From contig CAZOKO010000067.1 in the NCBI GenBank assembly GCA_964580455.1, positions 1 to 15,451 on the forward strand: DNA of 15,451 bases. Direction: 5' to 3'. The notes under the pieces were generated by a model, which was not told the DNA's origin, did not search any database, and saw only the letters and a program-made list of their open reading frames with translations. Positions 7,011-14,499 of this stretch are shown here, piece after piece (within the stretch, counting starts at the first letter, position 1; every line of letters begins with the position of its first letter). This DNA comes from CAZOKO01 sp964580455. GTDB taxonomy: Bacteria; Desulfobacterota; WTBG01. Both the position numbers and the translations under genes were made by a program.

Positions 7011-8681
7011 TTGGAAAAACCGTGGGAAAGACAATACAGCGAAACGGTACCGGGTGTTTTGAGTTATCCAGAAATAGTGATCTGTGAAATGCTCAGAAAT
7101 ACTTCAAAAGAGTATCCAAAAAATAGTGCTCTCATCTTTGGCGGAAAAAGGATTAGTTATCAGGATCTTGACCAACTCGTAGACAAATTTGCATCTGGGC
7201 TCTCAAGGCTGGGCATAAAGAAAGGCGACCGTGTTGCTTTATTGTTGCCGAATTGTCCCCAAATGGTTATAGCATTCTATAGTATTTTTAGACTGGGTGC
7301 TATTGCTGTTCCTGCTAATCCTATGTACCAGGAGAAGGAGATTGCATATCAGATATTAAATTCTGGTGCTGAGACCCTGATTGTCTTAGACCTCTTATAC
7401 TCTCGAATCTCCTCAGTAAAAGAGAAGATTAGACTTAAGAATGTTATAATTACATCAATTAAGGAATATCTGCCACCTTTTAAAAAGATGCTCTACCCCA
7501 TCTTTCAAATGAGAGGAGATCAGAAGGTGAAAGCAGAGAAGGGCACAGGAATATTCAATTTTAAGGACCTGATAGCTGAAAGCTCACCCGATTTTCCTTC
7601 TATTGCAATCTCACTGCAGGATATTGCTATCCTGCAATATAGCGGAGGAACTACGGGCATTTCAAAAGGTGCAGAATTAACACATAGTAATATCGTTTCC
7701 AATACTTGTCAGATATGCAGCTGGTATTATATTATAAAAAAAGGAGAAGAAATTATTCTAAGTATTTTACCCCTGTTTCATACCTATGGTATTGCAGTCT
7801 GTATGAATCTCTCTATTGCTACTGGAAGTTGCATGGTGCTGATTCCACGTTTTGTGCCGAAGGATATCTTAAAGGCTATTCAAGACTATCAAGTTACTTT
7901 TTTTCCCGGTATTCCAGGAATCTATGCTGCATTAAATAGTTATAAAAATATTAAGAAGTGGGATATTTCCTCAGTCAATTATTGTATTTCAGGTTCGGCA
8001 CCGCTTCCCATTTCGGTAATAGAAGAGTTTGAAAAACTCACAGGTGGAGTGATTATAGAAGGATATGGCTTAACGGAGGCCTCACCTGTTACTCATTCTA
8101 ATCCTGTACACAGAGAGCGAAAGATTGGAAGTATTGGTCTTCCATTGGCGGATACAGATTGCAAGATTGTTGATATAGAAGATGGTAAAAGAGAGATGCC
8201 TGCAGGTGAAGCTGGCGAACTCTGTATTAAAGGACCTCAGGTGATGAAAGGATACTGGAATATGCCATCTGAAACTGATCATGCGATAAGAGACGGGTGG
8301 CTTTATACTGGTGATATTGCACGGATTGACAAAGACGGTTACTTTTATATTATTGACAGAAAGAAGGACATGATTATCTCTGAAGGATTTAACATTTATC
8401 CCAATGAGATTGATGAGATGGTTTTAAAACATCCGAAGATTGTTGATGCTGCTGCCGTTGGAGTGCCTGATCAGCTTAGAGGGGAGAAAGTAGTACTCTA
8501 CGTTGTGTTAAAAGAAGGGGAGGTAGTCAGGCAGGAGGAGATATTGGGATTTTGCAGAGACAATCTGGCAAAATACAAGGTTCCCAAAAAGGTCGTGTTT
8601 AAGAAGGAACTTCCTAAAACACCTGTTGGAAAAGTGTTGAGGAGGGTACTTAGGGAAGAATCTTTAAAGGAGAGAAAATGA
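7011..8681 (+). CDS. AMP-dependent acyl-CoA ligase, long-chain fatty acid type
   Basis: A 556-residue member of the adenylate-forming family, which activates a carboxylic acid with ATP and transfers it to CoA. The phosphate-binding loop YSGGTTGISKG is at 210-220 and GYGLTEAS at 351-358. YTGD, with ribose-binding D435, is at 432-435, and the hinge region DRKKDMII at 449-456. The catalytic lysine K541 lies in the C-terminal lobe (PKTPVGKVLRR). Overall length and motif spelling are closest to FadD-like medium- or long-chain fatty acyl-CoA ligases, but the exact substrate is inference. The start is TTG, chosen because AAGGAG lies nine bases upstream. The stop overlaps the purB start by four bases (ATGA), implying translational coupling. 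It is the first gene of the plus-strand unit. Confidence 0.92.
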   Translation: MEKPWERQYSETVPGVLSYPEIVICEMLRNTSKEYPKNSALIFGGKRISYQDLDQLVDKFASGLSRLGIKKGDRVALLLPNCPQMVIAFYSIFRLGAIAVPANPMYQEKEIAYQILNSGAETLIVLDLLYSRISSVKEKIRLKNVIITSIKEYLPPFKKMLYPIFQMRGDQKVKAEKGTGIFNFKDLIAESSPDFPSIAISLQDIAILQYSGGTTGISKGAELTHSNIVSNTCQICSWYYIIKKGEEIILSILPLFHTYGIAVCMNLSIATGSCMVLIPRFVPKDILKAIQDYQVTFFPGIPGIYAALNSYKNIKKWDISSVNYCISGSAPLPISVIEEFEKLTGGVIIEGYGLTEASPVTHSNPVHRERKIGSIGLPLADTDCKIVDIEDGKREMPAGEAGELCIKGPQVMKGYWNMPSETDHAIRDGWLYTGDIARIDKDGYFYIIDRKKDMIISEGFNIYPNEIDEMVLKHPKIVDAAAVGVPDQLRGEKVVLYVVLKEGEVVRQEEILGFCRDNLAKYKVPKKVVFKKELPKTPVGKVLRRVLREESLKERK

Positions 8682-9973
8682 TATCACGATATACCAGAAA
8701 AGAAATGGGGAAGATTTGGGAGCCTGAAAACAGGTTCAGAAAATGGCTTGATATTGAGCTTCTAGTTTGTGAAGCACTTAATAAATCAGGAGAGATACCA
8801 AGTTCGTCATTAAAAAAGATTAAACAGAAGGCATCTTTTGATATAGAACGAATAGACAAGATTGAACGTGAGGTGAAGCATGATGTTATTGCCTTTCTCA
8901 CCAGTGTATCTGAGTATGTAGGTGAGGATGCACGCTATATACACATGGGGCTTACTTCATCGGACATTTTGGATACATCTTTTTCCCTTCTGCTCAAAGA
9001 GGCATCTGAGCTTATCATCAAGGACATAGAATCTCTTCTTGCTGTATTGAAGAAGAAGGCATTTAAGTACAGAAAGACAGTCATGATAGGGCGTACACAT
9101 GGTATCCATGCAGAACCTATCACTTTTGGTTTCAAGATGGCTCTCTGGTATGAAGAGATGAAGAGGAATCTTGTGCGAATGCAAAGAGCCAGGGAAAATA
9201 TAAGCTGTGGCAAGATATCAGGAGCGGTGGGAACCTTTGCCCATACTTCACCCTTTGTGGAGGAATATGTTTGTAAAAAGTTGGGGTTGAAACCTGATCC
9301 TGTTTCCACTCAGATAATACAGAGGGACCGGCACGCTGAATATTTTGCCACACTTGCTATTATTGCCAGTTCTCTTGATACCTTTGCACAGGAGATAAGA
9401 CTTTTGCAGAGAACTGAGGTGAGAGAGGCAGAAGAATTTTTCTCCAAAGGGCAGAAAGGATCATCTGCAATGCCTCATAAGCGAAATCCGGTTCTTTCAG
9501 AAAATATATCCGGTCTTGCCCGAGTAGTACGTTCACATGCACTGACGGCTTTAGAGAATGTTCCCCTATGGCATGAAAGGGATATCAGCCACAGTTCGGC
9601 AGAGAGGGTGATTGGACCGGATAGCACAATTTTAGTAGATTTCATGCTTAACCGCTTTACCTCAGTGGTAGAGAAGCTAGTTATTTATCCTGAACAGATG
9701 GAGAGGAATTTGAATTTGACAAATGGCATCTTCTTTTCTCAAGCCATTATGCTCAAACTGGTTAAAAAAGGTTTAAGCAGAGAGAATTCCTATCGTGTGG
9801 TGCAAAGAAGCGCTTTAAAAGCCTGGGATGAAGGCAAGGATTTTAAGAAAATTGTTAGTAAAGACAGTGCTGTGAAGAAGTACCTGAGTAAAAAAGAGAT
9901 TGAGCAATCGTGCAATCTGAAAAACTACCTGAAACACATAGACGATATCTTTGTAAGGGTATTTGGGAAATGA
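8678..9973 (+). CDS. purB: Adenylosuccinate lyase
   Basis: PurB cleaves SAICAR to AICAR and adenylosuccinate to AMP, releasing fumarate, in purine synthesis. The 431-residue protein has the length of the compact form of the enzyme, shorter than the 456-residue E. coli type. Family motifs are in place: HDV at 68-70, the TSSD loop at 93-96, and the general-acid/base region RTHGIHAEP at 139-147. The fumarase/aspartase-superfamily signature GSSAMPHKRNP is at 261-271 and contains the catalytic serine. The start overlaps the ligase stop as ATGA, and GGAGAG just upstream serves as ribosome site. The stop overlaps the next start in the same way. A purine gene among envelope genes suggests growth-linked co-expression rather than a shared pathway. 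Confidence 0.96.
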   Translation: MISRYTRKEMGKIWEPENRFRKWLDIELLVCEALNKSGEIPSSSLKKIKQKASFDIERIDKIEREVKHDVIAFLTSVSEYVGEDARYIHMGLTSSDILDTSFSLLLKEASELIIKDIESLLAVLKKKAFKYRKTVMIGRTHGIHAEPITFGFKMALWYEEMKRNLVRMQRARENISCGKISGAVGTFAHTSPFVEEYVCKKLGLKPDPVSTQIIQRDRHAEYFATLAIIASSLDTFAQEIRLLQRTEVREAEEFFSKGQKGSSAMPHKRNPVLSENISGLARVVRSHALTALENVPLWHERDISHSSAERVIGPDSTILVDFMLNRFTSVVEKLVIYPEQMERNLNLTNGIFFSQAIMLKLVKKGLSRENSYRVVQRSALKAWDEGKDFKKIVSKDSAVKKYLSKKEIEQSCNLKNYLKHIDDIFVRVFGK

Positions 9974-10602
9974 GGATGAAAGATGTGAGGGGAGCGGTAT
10001 TTGTGGATAGAGATGGAACTATCAGTAATGAGGTTGGCTATATTAGGGATCGTGACCAGTTTCAGCTCATGCCTAAATCTGCAGAGGCTGTGAAATTGAT
10101 TCATGAGAGTGGTTTAAAGATAATAGTTATTACTAACCAGGCTGGTGTTGCAAAAGGGTTCTTTACTGAAGAAATGGTAGATCAGGTGAATAAGAAAATG
10201 GAGAAGCTGTTATCGGTGCAGGGTGCTTATCTTGATGGCATTTACTATTGCCCGCATCATCCGGAAGGTGTTGTTGAATCCTACCGAAAAACGTGTGATT
10301 GCAGGAAGCCTGCTTCAGGATTACTCGAACAGGCTTCAAGGGAACATGATATTGACCTTACTGTCTCTTATATGGTAGGAGATAAGCTTACAGATATGGA
10401 ATGTGCCAATAAGGCAGGGGTTAAGGGGATTCTGGTGTTAACTGGCTATGGCAAGGATGTACATAAAAAGATAGAAAGTCTTAACACAAAAAAGCCTGAA
10501 TATGTTGCAGACGATCTTTTTGATGCAGCCAAATGGATTATAAACGATCTTGGCATTGAGCGCAATGGAGATACTGATCGTAAAATTGAGTGCCATCGGT
10601 GA
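9970..10602 (+). CDS. gmhB: D-glycero-D-manno-heptose-1,7-bisphosphate 7-phosphatase (HAD family)
   Basis: A 210-residue HAD phosphatase of the GmhB/HisB-N group. Nucleophile and acid are D13 and D15 (FVDRDGT), motif II is ITNQAG at 54-59, K113 is motif III, and GDKLTD (137-142) is motif IV. A zinc-binding loop, CPHHPEG (94-100) plus CDC (109-111), corresponds to C92, H94, C107 and C109 of E. coli GmhB. GmhB removes the 7-phosphate on the way to ADP-heptose for the LPS core. The heptosyltransferase next door supports this over histidinol-phosphate phosphatase. The ATG at 9970 is preferred because it overlaps the purB stop as ATGA. An upstream in-frame ATG at 9910 would add 20 residues lying wholly inside purB. 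The C-terminal tail beyond residue 170 is longer than in E. coli. Confidence 0.9.
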   Translation: MRMKDVRGAVFVDRDGTISNEVGYIRDRDQFQLMPKSAEAVKLIHESGLKIIVITNQAGVAKGFFTEEMVDQVNKKMEKLLSVQGAYLDGIYYCPHHPEGVVESYRKTCDCRKPASGLLEQASREHDIDLTVSYMVGDKLTDMECANKAGVKGILVLTGYGKDVHKKIESLNTKKPEYVADDLFDAAKWIINDLGIERNGDTDRKIECHR

Positions 10603-11623
10603 TGTAGTTCACACATTGCCTGCCCTTAATGTTTTGAACCACGGTTTTCCTGAAAGTAAGATAACCTGGCTGGTTGAGGAAAAGGCATATGATATTATCA
10701 AAGATCATCCTTATCTTAAAAAAGTAATTGTTTCTAAGAGAAAGAGGTGGCTTAAGAACCTTAAAAAACCTTCTTTGTGGTACTTTACTTTAAAAGAAGT
10801 AATAAGTTTTGTTAGAGAACTGAGATCGCAGGAATATGATCTGATTATTGACTTTCAGGGGTTACTGAAAAGTGGTTTGCTTATTTTTTTAAGCAGGGGT
10901 AAAAGAAAGGCAGGGTATGACAAGACAAGAGAACTGAGCCACTTATTTCTTAATGAAAAAGTTCCTGCATATCCTAAGGATAAACATGCAGTAGAAAGGA
11001 ATACCAATCTTGTAAAGTATTTAGGTGCTGGGGTTGATGGGAGGACAGGGTTTAAGATTTTCATTAGTGAAGAAAATAAAAGAAATATTGAACTTCTTTT
11101 TTCAGCTAATGAGCTAAAAACATCCAGGCCGTTGATAGTAATAAATTCTCAGGCCACCTGGCCAACTAAACTGTGGCAGCCGTTAAAGGTGGCAAAACTA
11201 TCTGACAGACTCAAAGAAAACTATGGTGCACAAATTATTTTTACCGGTGGGGAGGGTGACTATTTCCCCAATAAAGATATTTTATCTCTGATGAAGTATA
11301 CAGCTGTTAATTGTTCCGGGAAAACCAGTTTAAAAGAGCTTGCTTACCTTTTAAGCCTGTCAGACTTAATGATTACAATGGATTCCGGTCCAATGCATAT
11401 TGCTTCTGCTATGGGTACACCTACTGTTGCTATTTTTGGTCCAACTGCTCCCTGGAGAACAGGACCTTATTGCAACAATGCAATTGTTATAAGGAATCAG
11501 CTTTCCTGCAGCCCTTGCTTTAAAAGAATATGTGACAGCAGGATTTGTATGGAGGGGATTTCAGTAGAAGAAGTGCTGGAAGCAGTAGATAAACAGATTA
11601 GGCATGGTGATATGAAATGCTAG
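10565..11623 (+). CDS. Glycosyltransferase family 9, ADP-heptose:LPS heptosyltransferase
   Basis: A 352-residue GT9 enzyme that would transfer L,D-heptose from ADP-heptose to Kdo or to the first heptose of the LPS inner core, at the cytoplasmic face of the inner membrane. The N-terminal ILIVKLSAIGDVVHTLPAL (3-21) contains D13, equivalent to the catalytic base of WaaC. The sugar-nucleotide site MDSGPMHIASAMGTP at 272-286 and FGPTAPWRTGP at 291-301 are hallmarks of the family. Four C-terminal cysteines (C315, C318, C323, C328) have metal-site-like spacing; similar clusters occur in other GT9 proteins. Whether it acts as heptosyltransferase I, II or III cannot be fixed. I prefer the ATG at 10565, giving the usual N-terminus, to one at 10550. 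The gene overlaps gmhB by 38 bp in another frame. Confidence 0.92.
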   Translation: MEILIVKLSAIGDVVHTLPALNVLNHGFPESKITWLVEEKAYDIIKDHPYLKKVIVSKRKRWLKNLKKPSLWYFTLKEVISFVRELRSQEYDLIIDFQGLLKSGLLIFLSRGKRKAGYDKTRELSHLFLNEKVPAYPKDKHAVERNTNLVKYLGAGVDGRTGFKIFISEENKRNIELLFSANELKTSRPLIVINSQATWPTKLWQPLKVAKLSDRLKENYGAQIIFTGGEGDYFPNKDILSLMKYTAVNCSGKTSLKELAYLLSLSDLMITMDSGPMHIASAMGTPTVAIFGPTAPWRTGPYCNNAIVIRNQLSCSPCFKRICDSRICMEGISVEEVLEAVDKQIRHGDMKC

Positions 11624-11655
11624 CGAAGCTTCGCCTCAAACCGACGAGACTTCGC
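11623..11655. repeat. Imperfect REP-like hairpin after the heptosyltransferase
   Basis: GCGAAGCTTCG (11623-11633) and CGAGACTTCGC (11645-11655) pair with nine Watson-Crick pairs, one G-T and one mismatch around an 11-nt loop. The first arm also contains a perfect 12-bp palindrome, GCGAAGCTTCGC (11623-11634). No T-run follows, so it is not a classical terminator. It begins on the last base of the heptosyltransferase stop codon. Confidence 0.6.
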
Positions 11656-11660
11656 GATAC

Positions 11661-11686
11661 TAGATTCTGGATACTTGATGCTGGAT
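11661..11686. repeat. Inverted copy of the ATCCAG(C/T)ATCAAG repeat
   Basis: The reverse complement of 11661-11686 reads ATCCAGCATCAAG (11686-11674) followed by TATCCAGAATCTA. It is the same family as 6811-6855 but in the opposite orientation. The rest of the 11624-11884 gap is low-complexity sequence, including GGTTGCGGTTGCG around 11718-11730, with no gene visible. Confidence 0.7.
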
Positions 11687-11884
11687 TAAGAAATTTAAGA
11701 TTTAGGTTGCGTAATACGGTTGCGGTTGCGCAGTTCGAATCGGTGTTCGTGAATCGGTTATGGGTAAGTTAAGAACCAATATGAGAATGAGAAACAACGC
11801 AACTTTTTTACGAAAGACAAAACTGGTCACATTAAAAAATGAAAATTATTTACGTTTTAAAATAGAGAAAAAGGTAATTGAGGG

Positions 11885-12835
11885 ATGAAGTCAATAGTTA
11901 CGGGAGTTGCTGGGTTTATCGGTTCACATTTAGCGGAAAGGCTGATCAAAGAAGGGCATGAAGTAGTTGGGATAGATTGTTTTACAGACTACTATGCCAG
12001 GTCAATCAAGGAACAGAATCTGAAGGGGCTTTTAAAAGAACCAGGCTTTGCCTTTATGGAAGCTAATCTTTTAGAAACAGATCTGAGTAAAATATTAATT
12101 GGTATTGATTGTGTCTTTCATCAGGCTGCTCAAGCAGGAGTGAGAGCTAGCTGGGGAAAGGAATTTGAGATTTATACTTCGCTTAATGTATTAGCTACCC
12201 AGAGGCTGCTGGAAGCGTGCAAAGATTCAAAAATAGGGAGATTTGTTTATGCTTCTTCTTCCTCCGTATATGGTAATTCTGAGGAGCTTCCTTTAAGAGA
12301 AAAGAGCTTATTAAAACCAGTTTCTCCATATGGTGTGACCAAACTGGCTGGTGAACATCTTTGTTATTCTTATTGGAAAAACTATCAGATTCCCGTCATA
12401 TCTCTTCGATATTTTACAGTTTATGGTCCAAGACAAAGGCCGGATATGGCATTTCATAAATTTATCAAAGCAATCTTAAATGGTGAGGAGATTGAGATTT
12501 ATGGTGACGGAAAGCAAACGAGAGATTTTACTTTTATCTCTGATGCAGTTTCAGGAAACATCCTTGCGATGGATAGCGATGCTAAAGGGGAAGTTTTTAA
12601 TATTGGTGGAGGCTCCAGGGTTTTGTTAAATGAGGTTTTAGATAGTATTCAGAAGATTGCAGGAAGGACTGCTAAAATAGTGTATCGAGATGTCCAAAAG
12701 GGAGATGTGAGGCATACACTGGCGGATACAAGCAAGGCAAAAAAATACCTGGGATATAATCCCAGGGTCAACCTGAAAACAGGACTTGCAGAGCAGTGGA
12801 AGTGGTTAAAGAAATTGGGGGATTTAGGAATTTAG
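11885..12835 (+). CDS. NAD(P)-dependent nucleotide-sugar epimerase/dehydratase (extended SDR)
   Basis: A 316-residue extended short-chain dehydrogenase/reductase acting on an NDP-sugar. The Rossmann motif TGVAGFIGS lies at 6-14 (G7, G10, G13), with D31 (GIDCFTDYY) binding the ribose of NAD. The catalytic serine lies in ASSSSVYG (123-130), followed by Y149 and K153 (SPYGVTK). The substrate-side stretch YGPRQRPDMAF (180-190) resembles UDP-glucose and UDP-glucuronate 4-epimerases, but related decarboxylases share it, so the reaction is not fixed. It probably supplies a sugar for LPS or capsule, in keeping with its neighbours. A ribosome site is present but poorly spaced (GAGGG abuts the ATG; AAGG lies farther up). 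Its stop codon falls within an 8-bp tandem repeat. A Trm112-type gene follows after 38 bp. Confidence 0.88.
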   Translation: MKSIVTGVAGFIGSHLAERLIKEGHEVVGIDCFTDYYARSIKEQNLKGLLKEPGFAFMEANLLETDLSKILIGIDCVFHQAAQAGVRASWGKEFEIYTSLNVLATQRLLEACKDSKIGRFVYASSSSVYGNSEELPLREKSLLKPVSPYGVTKLAGEHLCYSYWKNYQIPVISLRYFTVYGPRQRPDMAFHKFIKAILNGEEIEIYGDGKQTRDFTFISDAVSGNILAMDSDAKGEVFNIGGGSRVLLNEVLDSIQKIAGRTAKIVYRDVQKGDVRHTLADTSKAKKYLGYNPRVNLKTGLAEQWKWLKKLGDLGI

Positions 12836-12840
12836 GAATT
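12822..12840. repeat. 8-bp tandem repeat overlapping the epimerase stop codon
   Basis: ATTTAGGA occurs at 12822-12829 and 12830-12837, with ATT continuing to 12840. The TAG at 12833-12835 that ends the epimerase lies in the second copy. The last codons (GDLGI) therefore come from repeat DNA, and the C-terminus may have been set by this repeat. Confidence 0.7.
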
Positions 12841-12873
12841 GTGAATTCAAAGAATTTTAAAGGAGGAGGCAAA

Positions 12874-13062
12874 ATGGCGATTAGCAAGGAACTTCTGGAG
12901 ATTCTAGCCTGTCCTAAATGTGTGAGAGACCCGGGCTGTACCGGAGAGCTAGAATACCGCGAGAAGGAGCAGCAGCTTGTCTGTCATCAATGCAAGCTTA
13001 TTTATCAAATCAAAGATGATATACCTATTATGTTAATTGATGAGGCTACTCCCCTGGATTAG
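12874..13062 (+). CDS. Trm112 family zinc-binding protein (YcaR-like)
   Basis: A 62-residue protein with the Trm112/YcaR pattern LLEILACPKC...LVCHQCKLIYQIKDDIPIML. Four cysteines (C13, C16, C37, C40) would bind one zinc. Eukaryotic and archaeal Trm112 activates several methyltransferases; the role of most bacterial forms is unclear, although the gene often lies near LPS genes such as lpxK and kdsB. Here it follows a nucleotide-sugar epimerase and faces an LPS kinase gene, which fits that pattern. An insertion (VRDPGCTG, 17-24) carries a fifth cysteine. The start is the ATG at 12874, with a strong AGGAGGAGG ribosome site; upstream in-frame codons overlap the epimerase. Its stop codon directly abuts that of the convergent kinase gene. 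Confidence 0.92.
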   Translation: MAISKELLEILACPKCVRDPGCTGELEYREKEQQLVCHQCKLIYQIKDDIPIMLIDEATPLD

Positions 13063-13959
13063 TCAGTTCTTGAACGTTCTTGAGGCGTAGTTGAGAAGGC
13101 TCCATTTTAAAGTGCGCAATTTGAGAAGTGCAATATATTTGCTTCTATTTATTTTAAATATATTGAATACATCACTGTCTTTGTTAAAGTATTCAATGAA
13201 GAATCTAAATTGATCCGTTCTGGTAACAGGCCCACCTCTTAGTTTGTATTTTTCAATAGAACGGTTAAAGCGTAACAGGTTTTTTGCTTTTTGCCTGGGG
13301 TTCAGTTTCTCCTTGATATCTGTTTTGTCAAAATCGATGATATAGATTTCAGGCAAACCATCGTCTCTTTGCTGTATGAGAATATTTTTGAGGTGTAAGT
13401 CACTATGGTAGATGCCTTCACTGTGCATTTTGACAATTGTACTGGCTATGGATTGAAAAAGGTATTTTTTTTCTTCAAATCGCTGTTTGGATGATTTTTC
13501 TTTCAATCCGTTAAAATAAGTAATTAAATCAATACATTCAGGAAGTTCCCTTGAGAACAGGTATGTCTTATATAATGGGCCGAAGACTTTATGTTCTAGC
13601 GCCGCAATGATTTCTGTTGTATTAATTCCCTTTTGCAGGATTTTTGTATTGACGATCATTTCATTGAAAGTGCGATTCTTGCCCCAGAAAATATCTTTGT
13701 TTAAAAAGCTTATTAAGCCACCGCGCATGCAGTGCTTTATTACCATTCTTTCACCGTTACTTTCTTGAATTAAAACAGAAGGCAGGAAACTACGACCTTT
13801 GAAGTGTTTGGGTATACTGGGGGTGTTTTCGATTAGTTGTTCAGGACTTAAGATACCTTGCCTGAGCAGTTTTTCTTTATATTCATTCTTAATTAGAAGG
13901 GTTGCATTGCCATTTTCAATTAAACTACAGGTTTTGGGCAATTCGATTTCTAGTGTCAT
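13063..13959 (-). CDS. Lipopolysaccharide kinase, Kdo/WaaP (KdkA-like) family
   Basis: A 298-residue protein-kinase-fold enzyme. The probable ATP-anchoring lysine is K75 (MVIKHCMRGG), with E100 as its partner. The catalytic loop HSDLHLKN at 185-192 contains D187, and the metal-binding aspartate is D209 in IIDFDK. This is the signature of the family that phosphorylates Kdo or core heptose of LPS at the inner membrane, giving negative charges bridged by divalent cations. The RGG after K75 and RGGPVTRTDQ at 241-250 also recall KdkA/WaaP proteins. The exact acceptor (Kdo O-4 or heptose) is not decided. The gene starts 25 bp after the CxxC protein gene and probably shares its transcript; AAGGAG lies 16 bases before the ATG, farther than usual. 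It converges on the Trm112 gene with no spacer. Confidence 0.85.
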   Translation of the reverse strand: MTLEIELPKTCSLIENGNATLLIKNEYKEKLLRQGILSPEQLIENTPSIPKHFKGRSFLPSVLIQESNGERMVIKHCMRGGLISFLNKDIFWGKNRTFNEMIVNTKILQKGINTTEIIAALEHKVFGPLYKTYLFSRELPECIDLITYFNGLKEKSSKQRFEEKKYLFQSIASTIVKMHSEGIYHSDLHLKNILIQQRDDGLPEIYIIDFDKTDIKEKLNPRQKAKNLLRFNRSIEKYKLRGGPVTRTDQFRFFIEYFNKDSDVFNIFKINRSKYIALLKLRTLKWSLLNYASRTFKN

Positions 13960-13984
13960 AGGCCAGTAGACCTAACTCCTTGTC

Positions 13985-14263
13985 TTAGGCTACTTTTCTT
14001 ATAGTTTTAGAAAACACTTTCTTTTTCACTGGCTTTTTCTTTTTCCCCAATCTTATCCTTTTTGCTTTTACTTCTTCAATGAAATCTTCTATAAGCTTTG
14101 GATCAGCGTCATCAAGATAAATCCTAATGGCATGATGGCTCCAGGAAGAATCGGTTGACAGGGGCTCTTTGCATAGTTCGCATTTTTCCAGTGGTTCATC
14201 TATATTGTGGTGGATGTGAATATGACCACAATAGCAGCAAACAATTTTAAATGTTTTTTTCAA
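13985..14263 (-). CDS. Small CxxC/CxxC protein of unknown function
   Basis: I do not recognise this 92-residue protein. It has two CxxC pairs, C9-C12 (CCYCG) and C28-C31 (CELCK), 15 residues apart, suggesting a zinc ribbon, with a histidine-rich loop between them (HIHIHH, 14-19). The middle (about 47-70) looks helical and acidic. The C-terminus (70-90) is strongly basic (KKKKPVKKK), as in nucleic-acid or anionic-membrane binding tails. The start is TTG at 14263, with GAGGAG nine bases upstream; there is no ATG in a better position. An extended -10 promoter and a 16-bp palindrome precede it. The LPS kinase gene follows 25 bp downstream, so the two are likely co-expressed. A regulator or RNA/DNA-binding role is possible but unproven. 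Confidence 0.75.
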   Translation of the reverse strand: MKKTFKIVCCYCGHIHIHHNIDEPLEKCELCKEPLSTDSSWSHHAIRIYLDDADPKLIEDFIEEVKAKRIRLGKKKKPVKKKVFSKTIRKVA

Positions 14264-14291
14264 TGTGTGTCACTCCTCTATTATGTATTGT

Positions 14292-14307
14292 GATAGTAAT
14301 TACTATC
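14292..14307. promoter_or_regulatory. Perfect 16-bp palindrome, candidate operator
   Basis: GATAGTAATTACTATC is perfectly self-complementary. It lies between the predicted transcription start (near 14315) and the GAGGAG ribosome site of the CxxC protein gene. A dimeric repressor bound here would block transcription or early elongation. As RNA it could form only a six-pair hairpin with an AATT loop. Confidence 0.55.
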
Positions 14308-14321
14308 TATAAACATTTATC

Positions 14322-14349
14322 ATTATAACATGTTTTATTGATTAAGCAA
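14322..14349 (-). promoter_or_regulatory. Extended -10 promoter of the CxxC protein / LPS kinase unit
   Basis: On the minus strand a perfect TATAAT (14327-14322) is preceded by TGT, making the extended -10 TGTTATAAT. A weak -35, TTGCTT (14349-14344), lies 16 bp upstream. Transcription would start near 14315, leaving a leader of about 50 nt that contains the palindrome at 14292-14307. Confidence 0.6.
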
Positions 14350-14430
14350 GTTATTATTTCGGCTGGCAGGGTATTAATATCTTGGATATTCTGTAATATA
14401 TTGATATAATTAATAATTATTCTGTGGTCA

Positions 14431-14465
14431 AAATAATTTAATCTGGTTATCCGGAAATCTCCAGT
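14431..14465. repeat. 35-bp imperfect repeat, copy 1
   Basis: This segment aligns without gaps to 15387-15421, with 29 of 35 bases identical. The conserved core is TTAATCTG(G/C)TTATCC, then five variable bases, then TCTCCAGT. It lies about 170 bp upstream of the CxxC protein start. Confidence 0.75.
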
Positions 14466-14499
14466 TGAATGACTTTGGTGAAATTGTTAACTATACTGG

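Noticed and set aside
9910..9969. Longer N-terminus for the GmhB-like protein
   Set aside because: The extra 20 residues lie entirely within purB and precede the normal family start. The ATGA overlap at 9970 explains initiation better.
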